Assembly: GCA_023428905.1 (NCBI GenBank)
Contig: JAEYWP010000032.1
Span: 1 to 64,000, forward strand
Source: Verrucomicrobiota bacterium
GTDB taxonomy: Bacteria; Verrucomicrobiota; Verrucomicrobiia; Opitutales; Opitutaceae
Reading direction: 5' to 3'
Length of the DNA: 64,000 nucleotides
Below are positions 50,641 to 58,901 of the stretch, piece by piece. Below the pieces are notes generated by a model, which was not told the origin of the DNA, did no database searches, and saw only the letters and a program-made list of their open reading frames with translations. The position numbers were made by a program, and so were the translations under genes. Numbering within the stretch: the first letter of the stretch is position 1; each line of letters opens with the position of its first letter.

Positions 50641-50672
50641 AAAAAAACAGGCCCCCTCACGGGAGCCTGTTT
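50641..50672 (-). terminator. Rho-independent terminator of transketolase
   Basis: AAACAGGC (50645-50652) pairs with GCCTGTTT (50665-50672), with an inner CCCC/GGG extension around TCAC. The A run from 50641 gives seven T on the minus strand. It starts 21 bases after the tkt stop. Confidence 0.88.
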
Positions 50673-50692
50673 GGAAGGTCGTCTGCGGGGGA

Positions 50693-52684
50693 TTAGAGGG
50701 CGCGGGCGGCGGCCACCACGCTCTCGGGGGTGATCCCGAGTTCCTTCATCACGGTGTTGCCCGGCGCGCTGATGCCAAAACGATCGATGCCGATCACTTT
50801 GCCATCCAGGCCCACGTACTGCAGCCACAGCGGCGTGACGCCGGCTTCGATCGCGACGCGCTTGCGCACGTTCGGGGGCAGCACCTCGTTGCGATAGGCT
50901 TCGGACTGGCGGTTGAACCGCTCAAAGCACGGCACGGACACCACGCGGGCTCCGGCCCCGATCTCCTTGGCGGCGGCGACGGCGTGCTGAAGCTCGCTGC
51001 CGGACGCCATCAGGATGTGGGTAAGTTCCGCGGTTTCCTTAACGGCGATGTAGGCACCCTTCAGGACACCATTGCGACGGACATCCACCGGAATGTCGTT
51101 GAGCATGGCGACGTTCTGGCGGGTGAGCGCGAGCAGGGTCGGGCCGTCATTGCGCTCCAGCGCAGCGGCGAAGGCCCCGGCCGTCTCCTCGGGATCCGCG
51201 GGACGGATGACGTCGAGGTTCGGAATGACCCGCAGGCTCGAGACGGTCTCGATGGGCTGGTGGGTCGGGCCGTCCTCACCCACGCCCACGGAATCGTGGG
51301 TGTAGATGTACACCACGGGGAGTTTGGCGAGGGCGGCGAGGCGCATCGCGGGACGGGAGTAGTCCGCGAATACCAGGAAGGTCGCGCAGGAGGTGCGGAA
51401 GAGGCCGTCGTAGGCGATGCCGTTGTTGATCGCGGCCATGCCGTGTTCACGGATGCCGTAGCGGAGGTTGCGACCGGCGCGATTGCTGCGATCAAAATCC
51501 TTGTCCGCGGCAATGTAGTTGAGTGTCGAGCCGTGGAGGTCCGCGCTGCCGGAGATCAGCAGCGGGAGGGCGGCGGCGAGGGGCTGGAGCACATCGCGGC
51601 CCGCGGCGCGGGTGGCCAGCTTCGCATCGGCGGGGAATGCCGGCACCTTGGCGAGGAGGTCGGCGGCGGACACGGGCACATTGCGCTGGTCGAGCAGAGA
51701 CGCCTTTTCGGGGTTGGCGGCGCGCCAGGCCTCGAAGGTCTTTTCCCACTTCTTGTAGGAGCGCACGAGACGCTTCTTGTGATCCGCGAAATAGGCGCGG
51801 ACGTCGTCGCTGACGTAGAAATGGGTGCCTTCGGGGATGCCGAGGTTCTTCTTGGCAGCATCGACGAACTTGGCGCCGCCCTCACCGTGACCCTTGCTGG
51901 TGCCGGCCACTTCGGGGATGCCGCGACCGATCTGGGTCTTGGCAATGATCAGCTGGGGCTTTCCGGTCTGGGCCTTCTTGGCCTTGTTCACCGCCTTGAG
52001 GATGGCGGCGAGGTCGTGTCCATCCGCCAGGGTCTGCACGTCCCAGCCGATGGCCTTGAAGCGCAGGGCGGTGTTGTCGCTCTGCGTCTTGTCCGCCATC
52101 GCATCGAGCGTCACGTCGTTCGAATCATAGATGAGGATCAGGTTGTCCAGGCCCTGGTGACCGGCGAAGGCGATTGCTTCCATGGCGACGCCTTCCTGCA
52201 TGCACCCGTCACCCGCGAGGGCGATCACGTGGTAGTCGAAAATCGGATGCTCGGCGGTGTTGAAGCGGGCTTCCGCCATCTTGCCGGCCAGCGCCATGCC
52301 GACCGCATTGCCCACGCCCTGGCCGAGGGGACCGGTGGTGCACTCCACTCCCGGGGTTTCGTGGAACTCCGGGTGGCCGGGGGTCTTCGAATGCAGGGCG
52401 CGGAAATTCTTTACCTCTTCCAACGGGAGGTCGTAGCCGCTGAGGTGCAGCCACGAGTAGAGGAACATCGAGCCGTGCCCGGCCGAGAGGATGAAACGGT
52501 CGCGATTCAGCCAACGCGGTTCGTCGGGGTTGTGGACCAGGGCGTTGCCGTAAAGGACAGCGCCGATTTCAGCCGCGCCCAGGGGAAGACCCAGGTGCCC
52601 GGAGGACGATTTGTGGACCGCGTCCATGGCGAGACCACGGGCCTGAGCTGCCGCTTTGGCAAGAATGTCGGATTGCAGTTTCAT
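50693..52684 (-). CDS. tkt: Transketolase
   Basis: 663-residue thiamine diphosphate enzyme of the pentose phosphate and Calvin-type pathways. MDAVHKSSSGHLGLPLGAAEIG, FILSAGHGSMFLYSWLHLSGYDL and TTGPLGQGVGNAVGMALA are N-terminal ThDP/substrate blocks; GDGCMQEGVAMEAIAFAGHQ is the GDG...N-type ThDP motif. NLRYGIREHGMAAINNGIAYDG contains the catalytic Glu in the pyrimidine domain, and YTHDSVGVGEDGPTHQPIE the substrate His. Length is standard. Single-gene unit closed by a strong terminator. Confidence 0.97.
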   Translation of the reverse strand: MKLQSDILAKAAAQARGLAMDAVHKSSSGHLGLPLGAAEIGAVLYGNALVHNPDEPRWLNRDRFILSAGHGSMFLYSWLHLSGYDLPLEEVKNFRALHSKTPGHPEFHETPGVECTTGPLGQGVGNAVGMALAGKMAEARFNTAEHPIFDYHVIALAGDGCMQEGVAMEAIAFAGHQGLDNLILIYDSNDVTLDAMADKTQSDNTALRFKAIGWDVQTLADGHDLAAILKAVNKAKKAQTGKPQLIIAKTQIGRGIPEVAGTSKGHGEGGAKFVDAAKKNLGIPEGTHFYVSDDVRAYFADHKKRLVRSYKKWEKTFEAWRAANPEKASLLDQRNVPVSAADLLAKVPAFPADAKLATRAAGRDVLQPLAAALPLLISGSADLHGSTLNYIAADKDFDRSNRAGRNLRYGIREHGMAAINNGIAYDGLFRTSCATFLVFADYSRPAMRLAALAKLPVVYIYTHDSVGVGEDGPTHQPIETVSSLRVIPNLDVIRPADPEETAGAFAAALERNDGPTLLALTRQNVAMLNDIPVDVRRNGVLKGAYIAVKETAELTHILMASGSELQHAVAAAKEIGAGARVVSVPCFERFNRQSEAYRNEVLPPNVRKRVAIEAGVTPLWLQYVGLDGKVIGIDRFGISAPGNTVMKELGITPESVVAAARAL

Positions 52685-52779
52685 GTGAGTGAGTGGCGTG
52701 TGTTGGTGGCGAGCCGCGCAGCGCGGGAAGAGCAGGACTAAAGGTGCTGCGGGAGCCGGGGAAGCAGGAAATTGAACAC

Positions 52780-52807
52780 AAAAAAGGCGAGCTCCGGAGA
52801 GCTCGCC
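52780..52807 (-). terminator. Rho-independent terminator of rplS
   Basis: GGCGAGCTC (52786-52794) pairs perfectly with GAGCTCGCC (52799-52807) around CGGA; the A run at 52780-52785 gives six T on the minus strand. It begins 28 bases after the rplS stop. Confidence 0.88.
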
Positions 52808-52834
52808 CCAATTGACAGTCTAATTGTTGACCGA

Positions 52835-53203
52835 TCAGGAAGACTTCGCGCTGACGGTGCGCTTCTCGCGGACGGCCACGGCGGCCTTGCCCTGACGATT
52901 ACGCAGATAATACAGGCGGGCGCGCATCGCTTCGGAGACGCGCTCGATCTCGACCTTGTCGATATTGGGGGAATTGACCGGGAAGACGCGTTCGACACCC
53001 TCGCCGTAGCTAATGCGGCGGACGGTGAACGTCTCATGAATGCCGGTGCCCTTGCGAGCGATCACGATCCCGGCGAAGACCTGGATGCGCTCTTTGTCGC
53101 CTTCGCGGACCTTCGTGTGCACCCGCACGCCATCGCCTACTTTGAAGGCCGGGAGGTTAGTCTTCAGCTGGGGAGCGGTGAGCTCTGTGATGATCGGATT
53201 CAT
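52835..53203 (-). CDS. rplS: 50S ribosomal protein L19
   Basis: 122 residues; MNPIITELTAPQLKTNLPAF is the usual L19 N-terminus. GDGVRVHTKVREGDKERIQVFAG and HETFTVRRISYGEGVERVFPV are family blocks, followed by RARLYYLRNRQGKAAVAVREK. Its first 47 bases overlap the 3' end of trmD in another frame, so translation of the two should be coupled. Last gene of rpsP-trmD-rplS. Confidence 0.96.
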   Translation of the reverse strand: MNPIITELTAPQLKTNLPAFKVGDGVRVHTKVREGDKERIQVFAGIVIARKGTGIHETFTVRRISYGEGVERVFPVNSPNIDKVEIERVSEAMRARLYYLRNRQGKAAVAVREKRTVSAKSS

Positions 53204-53885
53204 GACAATATTTGACGAATAAATCGGGACGAACGGTGCGGGTTTTCTCGATACGTTTTGCGTGCCGCCACTTTTCGATTTCGCCGTGGTTGCCCGAGAG
53301 GAGCACTTCCGGCACGGACATACCGCGAAATTCGGCGGGACGCGTGTATTGAGGAAAGTCGAGCAACTTGCCGGTGAAGGATTCGTGCGTCAACGACTTT
53401 TCTTCCCCGAGAACTCCGGGGATGAAACGGCTCAAGGCGTCGATCACCACCGCGGCCGCGAGCGTGCCGTTGGTGAGCACGTAGTCACCGATGCTGATTT
53501 CCTGATCGATCACCGAATCGCGGATGCGCTGGTCGATGCCCTCGTAGTGACCGCTGAGGAAGATCAGGTGGTCTTGGCGCGAGAGGTCCTGCGCAATCTC
53601 GGGAGACAAGGGCGCGCCGTCAGGTGTGAGATAAATACGCCGGCATCCGGGACTCTGCAGTGCTTCCATGGCGGCGAAAACAGGGTCCGGTTTCATCACC
53701 ATTCCGGCACCACCGCCAAAGGGACGGTCATCGGCCGTCTTATGTTTGTCTGTGGTCCACCCCCGCAGGTCGTGGACGTTTACCGACAGGAGTTCAGCGG
53801 CGATGCCCTTGCCCAGGATGCTCTCTTTTAGAAAGCCATCGAGCATGCGGGGGAAAAGCGTCAGCAGGTCGATCCGCAGGGCCAT
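53157..53885 (-). CDS. trmD: tRNA (guanine-N1-)-methyltransferase
   Basis: 242-residue SPOUT methyltransferase that makes m1G37 in tRNA. ATG 53885 gives MALRIDLLTLFPRMLDGFLK; seven upstream codons are less likely. The knot region has PFGGGAGMVMKPDP, LFLSGHYEGIDQR-like FLSGHYEGIDQRI and IGDYVLTNGTLAAAVVIDALSRF, the S-adenosylmethionine site. C-terminal tRNA-binding helices end in HAKRIEKTRTVRPDLF, after which about 16 residues (KYCHESDHHRAHRSPAED) run into rplS. rimM, which usually separates rpsP and trmD, is absent. Confidence 0.96.
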   Translation of the reverse strand: MALRIDLLTLFPRMLDGFLKESILGKGIAAELLSVNVHDLRGWTTDKHKTADDRPFGGGAGMVMKPDPVFAAMEALQSPGCRRIYLTPDGAPLSPEIAQDLSRQDHLIFLSGHYEGIDQRIRDSVIDQEISIGDYVLTNGTLAAAVVIDALSRFIPGVLGEEKSLTHESFTGKLLDFPQYTRPAEFRGMSVPEVLLSGNHGEIEKWRHAKRIEKTRTVRPDLFVKYCHESDHHRAHRSPAED

Positions 53886-53903
53886 GGAGTGCTTGAAAAG
53901 CAC

Positions 53904-53928
53904 AAAACCTCGGGCGTGCCGAGGTTTT
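53904..53928. terminator. Attenuator-like hairpin between rpsP and trmD
   Basis: AAAACCTCGG (53904-53913) pairs perfectly with CCGAGGTTTT (53919-53928) around five bases. The T-rich right arm and following TTTT on the minus strand (GTGCTTTT) make a weak terminator or attenuator between rpsP and the trmD-rplS pair. Confidence 0.6.
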
Positions 53929-53977
53929 GCAGGAGCGGCACTGGCTCACGCCAGGCCGCTGAGGGGAAGGATCAGCT

Positions 53978-54232
53978 TCAGGCGGCCGGAGCGGCCTTGC
54001 GGGCTTTTTTGATCAGACCCTTGGCGGTGTCGGTCGGAACCGCACCCTTGCCCACCCAGTAGTCAGCGCGGGCGAGGTCCAGCGTCAGGGACTCGTTCTT
54101 GCCCTGGGGGGAGTAGGTGCCGAGGATTTCCACCGCAGCGCCATCGCGACGGGAACGAGCTTCAGCCACCACGACGTGGTAGATCGGCTTGTGCACGGCG
54201 CCGATGCGGGAAAGACGGATTTTGAGAGCCAT
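53978..54232 (-). CDS. rpsP: 30S ribosomal protein S16
   Basis: 84 residues. MALKIRLSRIGAVHKPIYHV, VVAEARSRRDG and ILGTYSPQGK are the conserved N-terminal half. DYWVGKGAVPTDTAKGLIKKA is the C-terminal block. It heads rpsP-trmD-rplS, divergent from ychF across 125 bases. A TTGACA (-35) on the minus strand lies at 54298-54303. Confidence 0.96.
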   Translation of the reverse strand: MALKIRLSRIGAVHKPIYHVVVAEARSRRDGAAVEILGTYSPQGKNESLTLDLARADYWVGKGAVPTDTAKGLIKKARKAAPAA

Positions 54233-54287
54233 GAGAGAAAAACGTCGGAACGATTACTTTTGGAAAAGCTGGGGACTCCACCCGCCG

Positions 54288-54340
54288 CGGCAGGGCATGT
54301 CAAGAGCTGGTTTTCGGCGTTGAACTCCCCTGCCCTGCCG
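54288..54340. promoter_or_regulatory. Divergent rpsP/ychF promoter region with a ten-base inverted repeat
   Basis: CGGCAGGGCA at 54288-54297 and TGCCCTGCCG at 54331-54340 are perfect inverted copies. Between them is a minus-strand TTGACA (54298-54303), a consensus -35 for rpsP, but no clear -10 follows. On the plus strand CGTTGAAC occurs twice (54318-54325 and 54339-54346), possible -35-like or regulator half-sites for ychF. Confidence 0.5.
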
Positions 54341-54357
54341 TTGAACGTTCCCGGCTT

Positions 54358-55461
54358 ATGCTCAAAGCTGGCATCGTCGGCCTGCCCAACGTCGGCAAAT
54401 CCACCCTCTTTAACGCGCTCACCCGCTCCCGCAAGGCGGAGGCTGCCAATTATCCTTTCTGCACGATCGACCCCAACGTCGGGGTTGTCACCGTTCCGGA
54501 CGACCGCCTGGCGGTCCTGCAGCGGATCGCCAAAACCAGCGTGGTGATCCCGGCGGCGATCGAATTTGTCGACATCGCGGGGCTCGTGGCCGGCGCCAGC
54601 AAGGGCGAGGGCCTGGGCAACCAGTTCCTTGCCAACATTCGCGAGACCGACGCGATCGTGCACGTGGTGCGCTGCTTTGAAGATTCGGACGTCGTCCACA
54701 CCATGGGTGCGGTGGATCCGGTGCGCGACATCGAGGTGATCACGACCGAGCTGATCCTGGCCGACCTCGACGCCGTGACCAAGCGCATCGACAAGTCGCA
54801 GAAGAAGGCGAAGAGCGGGGACAAGGAAGCCCAGGCGGAGATCGCCTTGCTCGAGCGCCTAACCCCGCACCTCAACGAAAACAAACCGGCGAACATCCTC
54901 CCGGTGAACGAAGAGGAGGCGCGCCTGCTCAAGCTCTTCCAGCTGCTGAGCGCCAAGCCCGTCCTGTACGCCTGCAACGTGGCGGAAGGCGACCTCGCCA
55001 CCGCGGAGGAAAACCCCTTCGTGAAGAAGGTGGCGGAGTTTGTCCGCGCCCATCACGACGCCGCCTACGTGCCGATCAGCGCCCGGATCGAGGCGGAACT
55101 GATCGACCTCCCGGCCGACGAGGCCAAAGCCTTCCTCAAGGACCTCGGCGTCGACGACTCCGGCGTCTCCGCCCTGATCCGCGCCACGTATTCACTCCTT
55201 GGACTGCAGACCTATTTCACCGCAGGCGAAAAGGAGGTCCGCGCCTGGACGATCAAGAAGGGATGGAAGGCGCCCCAGGCTGCCGGGGTGATCCACACGG
55301 ATTTCGAGAAGGGTTTCATCAAGGCCGAGGTGGTCGGTTACGACGACCTCTCCCGCCTCGGCAGCACGGCGGCGGCGCGCGACGCGGGCAAATACCGCCT
55401 GGAGGGCAAGGAGTACGTCTTCCAGGACGGAGACGTCGCCCTCTTCCGCTTCAACAACTGA
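54358..55461 (+). CDS. ychF: Redox-regulated ATPase/GTPase YchF (OLA1 family)
   Basis: 367-residue Obg-related P-loop protein. MLKAGIVGLPNVGKSTLFNA holds the G1 motif, FCTIDPNVG the switch I, DIAGLVAGASKGEGLGNQF the G3, and a NVAEGD segment replaces NKxD, as known for YchF, which prefers ATP. Coiled-coil and TGS domains follow (LGLQTYFTAGEKEVRAWTIKKGWKAPQAAGVIHTDFEKGFIKAEVV). Length is standard. Terminator directly downstream. Confidence 0.97.
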   Translation: MLKAGIVGLPNVGKSTLFNALTRSRKAEAANYPFCTIDPNVGVVTVPDDRLAVLQRIAKTSVVIPAAIEFVDIAGLVAGASKGEGLGNQFLANIRETDAIVHVVRCFEDSDVVHTMGAVDPVRDIEVITTELILADLDAVTKRIDKSQKKAKSGDKEAQAEIALLERLTPHLNENKPANILPVNEEEARLLKLFQLLSAKPVLYACNVAEGDLATAEENPFVKKVAEFVRAHHDAAYVPISARIEAELIDLPADEAKAFLKDLGVDDSGVSALIRATYSLLGLQTYFTAGEKEVRAWTIKKGWKAPQAAGVIHTDFEKGFIKAEVVGYDDLSRLGSTAAARDAGKYRLEGKEYVFQDGDVALFRFNN

Positions 55462-55482
55462 GTCGTCCCGCCGCCCCCAAAA

Positions 55483-55511
55483 AAAGCCGCGCCCCTGAAA
55501 GGCGCGGCTTT
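55483..55511. terminator. Bidirectional rho-independent terminator
   Basis: AAAGCCGCGCC (55483-55493) pairs with GGCGCGGCTTT (55501-55511) around seven bases. Seven A precede and TTTGTGTT follow, so it can end both ychF (plus) and glgC (minus). Confidence 0.85.
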
Positions 55512-55545
55512 GTGTTAGGCAAAAAAATGCGGGTGGCGCGGGGCC

Positions 55546-56829
55546 TCAGACGGTGACACCGCCGGGTACGACCCCACCCTTCGGCACCAGCAGGACGCCG
55601 TCGCGCACCACGATGCCATGGGGATAGTTGCCGTCGGCCTTGCCTTCGGCGGTGAGGGTGACGCCGTCGCCGATACGGGCATTCTTGTCGATGATCGCCC
55701 CGCGGATGTTGCACTTGCGGCCCACCCCCAGGTGCGGGATGCCGGCGGCGACGTTGGCCTTCAGCTCCTCCTCCGTCTCGTAGGTGTCGGCGCCCATCAT
55801 CACCACGTCCTCGAGCCTGGACCCATCGCGGACAAAGGAGCGGATGCCGATGACGCAGTGTTTGACGAGCGAGCCCTCGACGATTGCGCCGTCGCCGATC
55901 ACGGCAAAGTCAACCGTGCAATCGTTGATTTTCGACGGCGGCAGATAACGGTCCTGGGTATAGATCGGATCCTTGGTGTCGAAAAAGTTGAACGGCGGCA
56001 GCGGTTGGGCCAGGGCGAGGTTGGCCTCGAAAAACGCGCGCACCGTGCCGATGTCCTCCCAGTATCCACGGAAAACGTACGAAAAGAGGCGCTTCTTGCC
56101 GAGCAGGCTCGGAATGATCTCCTTGCCGAAATCGGTCATGTTGTTCTCCAGCGCCTCCTGCAGGACGGTGCGGTTGAAGACGTAGATACCCATCGAGGCG
56201 AGGCAATGTCCGCCTGGCGGCAGGCTGTACCGGGCTTCGAGCGTCGGGCTGACCTTGAGCGAATCGATCACCGCGGGGTCCTTGGGTTTCTCCACGAACT
56301 CGGTGATCGAAAGATCGTCGTTCACCCGCATCAGGCCCAGGCCCTCGACCTTGGCGGTTTCGTAGGCCACTGCGGACAGCGTGACGTCCGCCCCGCTCTC
56401 GACGTGCTGGCGGATGATCTCGCGAAAATCCATCCGGTAGAGCTGGTCGCCGGAGAGAATCAGCACCAGCTCATGGGGAAAGGAGCGGAAATGCTGGAGG
56501 TTGCGGCGGACCGCGTCGGCCGTGCCCTGGTACCAGTCGGAGGTCTTGTCCGTCTGCTCGGCGGAAAGGATGTCCACAAAACCGCACCCGAACGAATCGA
56601 AGTTATAGGTGCTCTGGATGTGGCGGTGCAGGGACGCGGTCTGGAACTGCGTCAACAGGAAGATCCGGTTGATGTCGGAGTTGATGCAGTTGCTGATCGG
56701 GATATCGACCAGCCGGTACTTGCCCGCCAGCGGCACCGCCGGCTTGCTGCGCTCCGACGTGAGGGGCTGCAGACGAGTCCCGCGGCCGCCTCCCATGATG
56801 ACTGCAATCACTTGTTTTGGGGATGGCAT
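55546..56829 (-). CDS. glgC: Glucose-1-phosphate adenylyltransferase
   Basis: 427-residue nucleotidyltransferase that makes ADP-glucose for glycogen. The ATP loop is IMGGGRGTRLQPLT at about 10-23 and the next block is SKPAVPLAGKYRLVDIPISN. QGTADAVRRNL and ILSGDQLYRMDF are substrate and metal sites, and the ADP-glucose Lys lies in EFVEKP. A left-handed beta-helix with hexapeptide repeats fills the C-terminal third (IGDGAIVEGSLVKHCVIGI). Divergent from glmS over 70 bases. Confidence 0.96.
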   Translation of the reverse strand: MPSPKQVIAVIMGGGRGTRLQPLTSERSKPAVPLAGKYRLVDIPISNCINSDINRIFLLTQFQTASLHRHIQSTYNFDSFGCGFVDILSAEQTDKTSDWYQGTADAVRRNLQHFRSFPHELVLILSGDQLYRMDFREIIRQHVESGADVTLSAVAYETAKVEGLGLMRVNDDLSITEFVEKPKDPAVIDSLKVSPTLEARYSLPPGGHCLASMGIYVFNRTVLQEALENNMTDFGKEIIPSLLGKKRLFSYVFRGYWEDIGTVRAFFEANLALAQPLPPFNFFDTKDPIYTQDRYLPPSKINDCTVDFAVIGDGAIVEGSLVKHCVIGIRSFVRDGSRLEDVVMMGADTYETEEELKANVAAGIPHLGVGRKCNIRGAIIDKNARIGDGVTLTAEGKADGNYPHGIVVRDGVLLVPKGGVVPGGVTV

Positions 56830-56846
56830 AGTGTTGGCCTAAAGCC

Positions 56847-56876
56847 TTGCACTACGTTTGTAGCGGCTCGTATTTT
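56847..56876 (+). promoter_or_regulatory. Candidate sigma-70-type promoter of glmS
   Basis: TTGCAC (56847-56852) and TATTTT (56871-56876) are 18 bases apart and 24 bases from the glmS start. The sequence from here to the ATG is locally A/T-rich. Confidence 0.45.
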
Positions 56877-56899
56877 CGCCAGCTAAAACATTAAAAAGT

Positions 56900-58750
56900 A
56901 TGTGTGGAATTGTTGGTTACGTCGGTAAACAGAAAGCTGCCACGATCCTGTTGGAGGGCCTGAAGCGGCTGGAGTACCGCGGCTACGATTCCGCCGGCGT
57001 GGCGGTGCTGCAGGGCGGTGGCATCCAGCTCGCGAAAAAAGTCGGGCGGGTGGAGAACCTGGTGCGAGAGACGGCACGGCACGCCTTCAGTGGCACGACC
57101 GGAATCGCACACACCCGCTGGGCCACGCACGGCGGCGTGACCGATTGCAACGCCCATCCGCACCTGAGCAGCGACGGGAAGTTTGCCCTGATCCACAACG
57201 GCGTGATCGAAAACTACACTTCGATCAAACGCTTCCTCCTTGCCAAAGGTTACACCTTCCAGTCGGAGACCGACACCGAGGCCCTCGTCAACCTGATCTC
57301 CTACCACTACGAGAAAGAGACCGACTCGGCGGACCGCAGCCGCTTTCTCGAGAGCGTGCGCCGCAGCCTGATGCACGTGGAGGGCACGTACGGCATCGCG
57401 GTTCTCTGCACCGACCGTCCGGACGAAATTGTTGCGGCGCGCAAAGCCTCGCCCCTCGTCCTCGGTGTCGGGGAAGACGAATACATCCTCGCCAGTGATG
57501 TATCGGCCCTGATCAGCCGGACTCAGAACGTGGTGTACTTGAAGGACGGCGAGCTGCTCCACCTCACGCCGAAACGTTTTTCCATCATCACCCAGACCGA
57601 GGAGGATGTGTCCCCGGTGGTGAACCGCGTGACCTGGAGCGCCGAGGCTGCCGAACTCGGGACCTACGCGCACTACATGGAGAAGGAGATTTTCGAGCAG
57701 CCCGCCGCCCTCGAGAACTCGATGCGCGGACGCTTTTCGGCCGACGGCAGCACCGCCCAGTTCGGCGGCCTCAACATCTCCCCGGTGGAGTTCCGGCAGA
57801 TGGACCGTTTTGCTTTCATCGGCTGCGGCACCGCCTGGCACGCCTGCCTGGTGACCGAGCACCTGATCGAGCGGTTCGCGCGCATCCCCGTCGAGGTGGA
57901 TTACGCCTCCGAGTTCCGCTACCGGAACTCCCCGCTCAGCGGAAACACGCTCTTCTTCTGCGTCAGCCAGTCTGGCGAAACGATCGACACCCTGGGCGCC
58001 ATGCGTGAGGCAAAGCGCAAGGGCTACAAGGTCATGGCGATCAACAACAGCGTGGGCTCAAGCATCGCCCGGGAGGCCGACGGTGGCATCTACCAGCACG
58101 TCGGGCCCGAGATCGGTGTCGCCTCCACGAAAGCCTTCACCTCGCAGCTTCTGGTCGGCGCCATGGTTGCGCTCTACATCGCACGCATGCGGGACATGAG
58201 TTTCAGCGATGGCGTGGAATACGTGAAGGCGCTCAAGGGTGCGCCCGACCTCGTTCGCCGTGTGCTGCAGCAGGCGCCGCACATTCAGGCGATCGCCAAA
58301 CGGTTCGCGCGTTACGACGACATGCTTTTCCTCGGACGCCTCTCTCTTTTCCCGATCGCGCTGGAGGGGGCACTCAAGCTGAAGGAGATTTCGTACATCC
58401 ATGCCGAGGGTTATCCCGCCGCGGAAATGAAGCACGGCCCCATCGCTCTCGTCAGCGAGTCCTGCCCGTCGGTGTTTTTCGCGCCCTCCGGCGAGATTTT
58501 CAACAAGCTGATTTCATCCATCCAGGAGATCAAGGCGCGGCGCGGCCCGACCATCGTGATCACGACGGAAGGCGCGGAGATTCCCGACGGATTGGCCGAC
58601 GAGATCATCCGTATCCCCCAGTGCCACGATGCGGTGCTTCCCATCGTCGCCACTGTGCCGGTCCAGCTTCTCAGTTATTATATCGCCCTGGAGCGCGGCT
58701 GCGACGTCGACAAACCGCGCAATCTTGCCAAATCGGTCACGGTCGAATGA
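56900..58750 (+). CDS. glmS: Glutamine--fructose-6-phosphate aminotransferase (isomerizing)
   Basis: 616-residue enzyme that makes glucosamine-6-phosphate from fructose-6-phosphate and glutamine, the entry to peptidoglycan and LPS amino sugars. The N-terminal nucleophile is Cys2 in MCGIVGYVGKQ. RLEYRGYDSAGVAVL and THTRWATHGGVTDCNAHPH-like blocks follow. Two SIS domains occupy the C-terminal half (FIGCGTAWHACLVTEHLIERF, SQSGETIDTLGAMREAKRKG, and GEL...KLKEISYIHAEGYPAAEMKHGP), and it ends PRNLAKSVTVE, the family terminus. No glmS ribozyme is visible in the short leader. Confidence 0.97.
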   Translation: MCGIVGYVGKQKAATILLEGLKRLEYRGYDSAGVAVLQGGGIQLAKKVGRVENLVRETARHAFSGTTGIAHTRWATHGGVTDCNAHPHLSSDGKFALIHNGVIENYTSIKRFLLAKGYTFQSETDTEALVNLISYHYEKETDSADRSRFLESVRRSLMHVEGTYGIAVLCTDRPDEIVAARKASPLVLGVGEDEYILASDVSALISRTQNVVYLKDGELLHLTPKRFSIITQTEEDVSPVVNRVTWSAEAAELGTYAHYMEKEIFEQPAALENSMRGRFSADGSTAQFGGLNISPVEFRQMDRFAFIGCGTAWHACLVTEHLIERFARIPVEVDYASEFRYRNSPLSGNTLFFCVSQSGETIDTLGAMREAKRKGYKVMAINNSVGSSIAREADGGIYQHVGPEIGVASTKAFTSQLLVGAMVALYIARMRDMSFSDGVEYVKALKGAPDLVRRVLQQAPHIQAIAKRFARYDDMLFLGRLSLFPIALEGALKLKEISYIHAEGYPAAEMKHGPIALVSESCPSVFFAPSGEIFNKLISSIQEIKARRGPTIVITTEGAEIPDGLADEIIRIPQCHDAVLPIVATVPVQLLSYYIALERGCDVDKPRNLAKSVTVE

Positions 58751-58778
58751 CAACTGCCGTCTGGCACGCACCCGGCGC

Positions 58779-58820
58779 ATGACTACGGAAAAGAGGATGG
58801 AACGCAGCCAACGATGGTGA
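58779..58820 (+). CDS. Possible trp leader peptide (MTTEKRMERSQRW)
   Basis: A 13-codon ORF, ATG 58779 to TGA 58820, lies 81 bases before trpE and ends Arg-Trp-stop. A weak GGGTGAG/CTCGCCC hairpin and a pyrimidine-rich stretch follow. Only a single Trp codon is present, so ribosome-mediated attenuation is possible but far from shown. Confidence 0.3.
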   Translation: MTTEKRMERSQRW

Positions 58821-58901
58821 GGGTGAGCCCCTCGCCCGCTCGCCCGCGCCCCTACGTCCCCTCCCGCTGCCCGTCTTTCCTCCTTTCTGCTCCGTCTTGT
58901 T

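Noticed and set aside
50984..52741. A 585-codon plus-strand frame across transketolase
   Set aside because: Antisense to a gene with all ThDP motifs; Val/Gly/His-rich and without start context.
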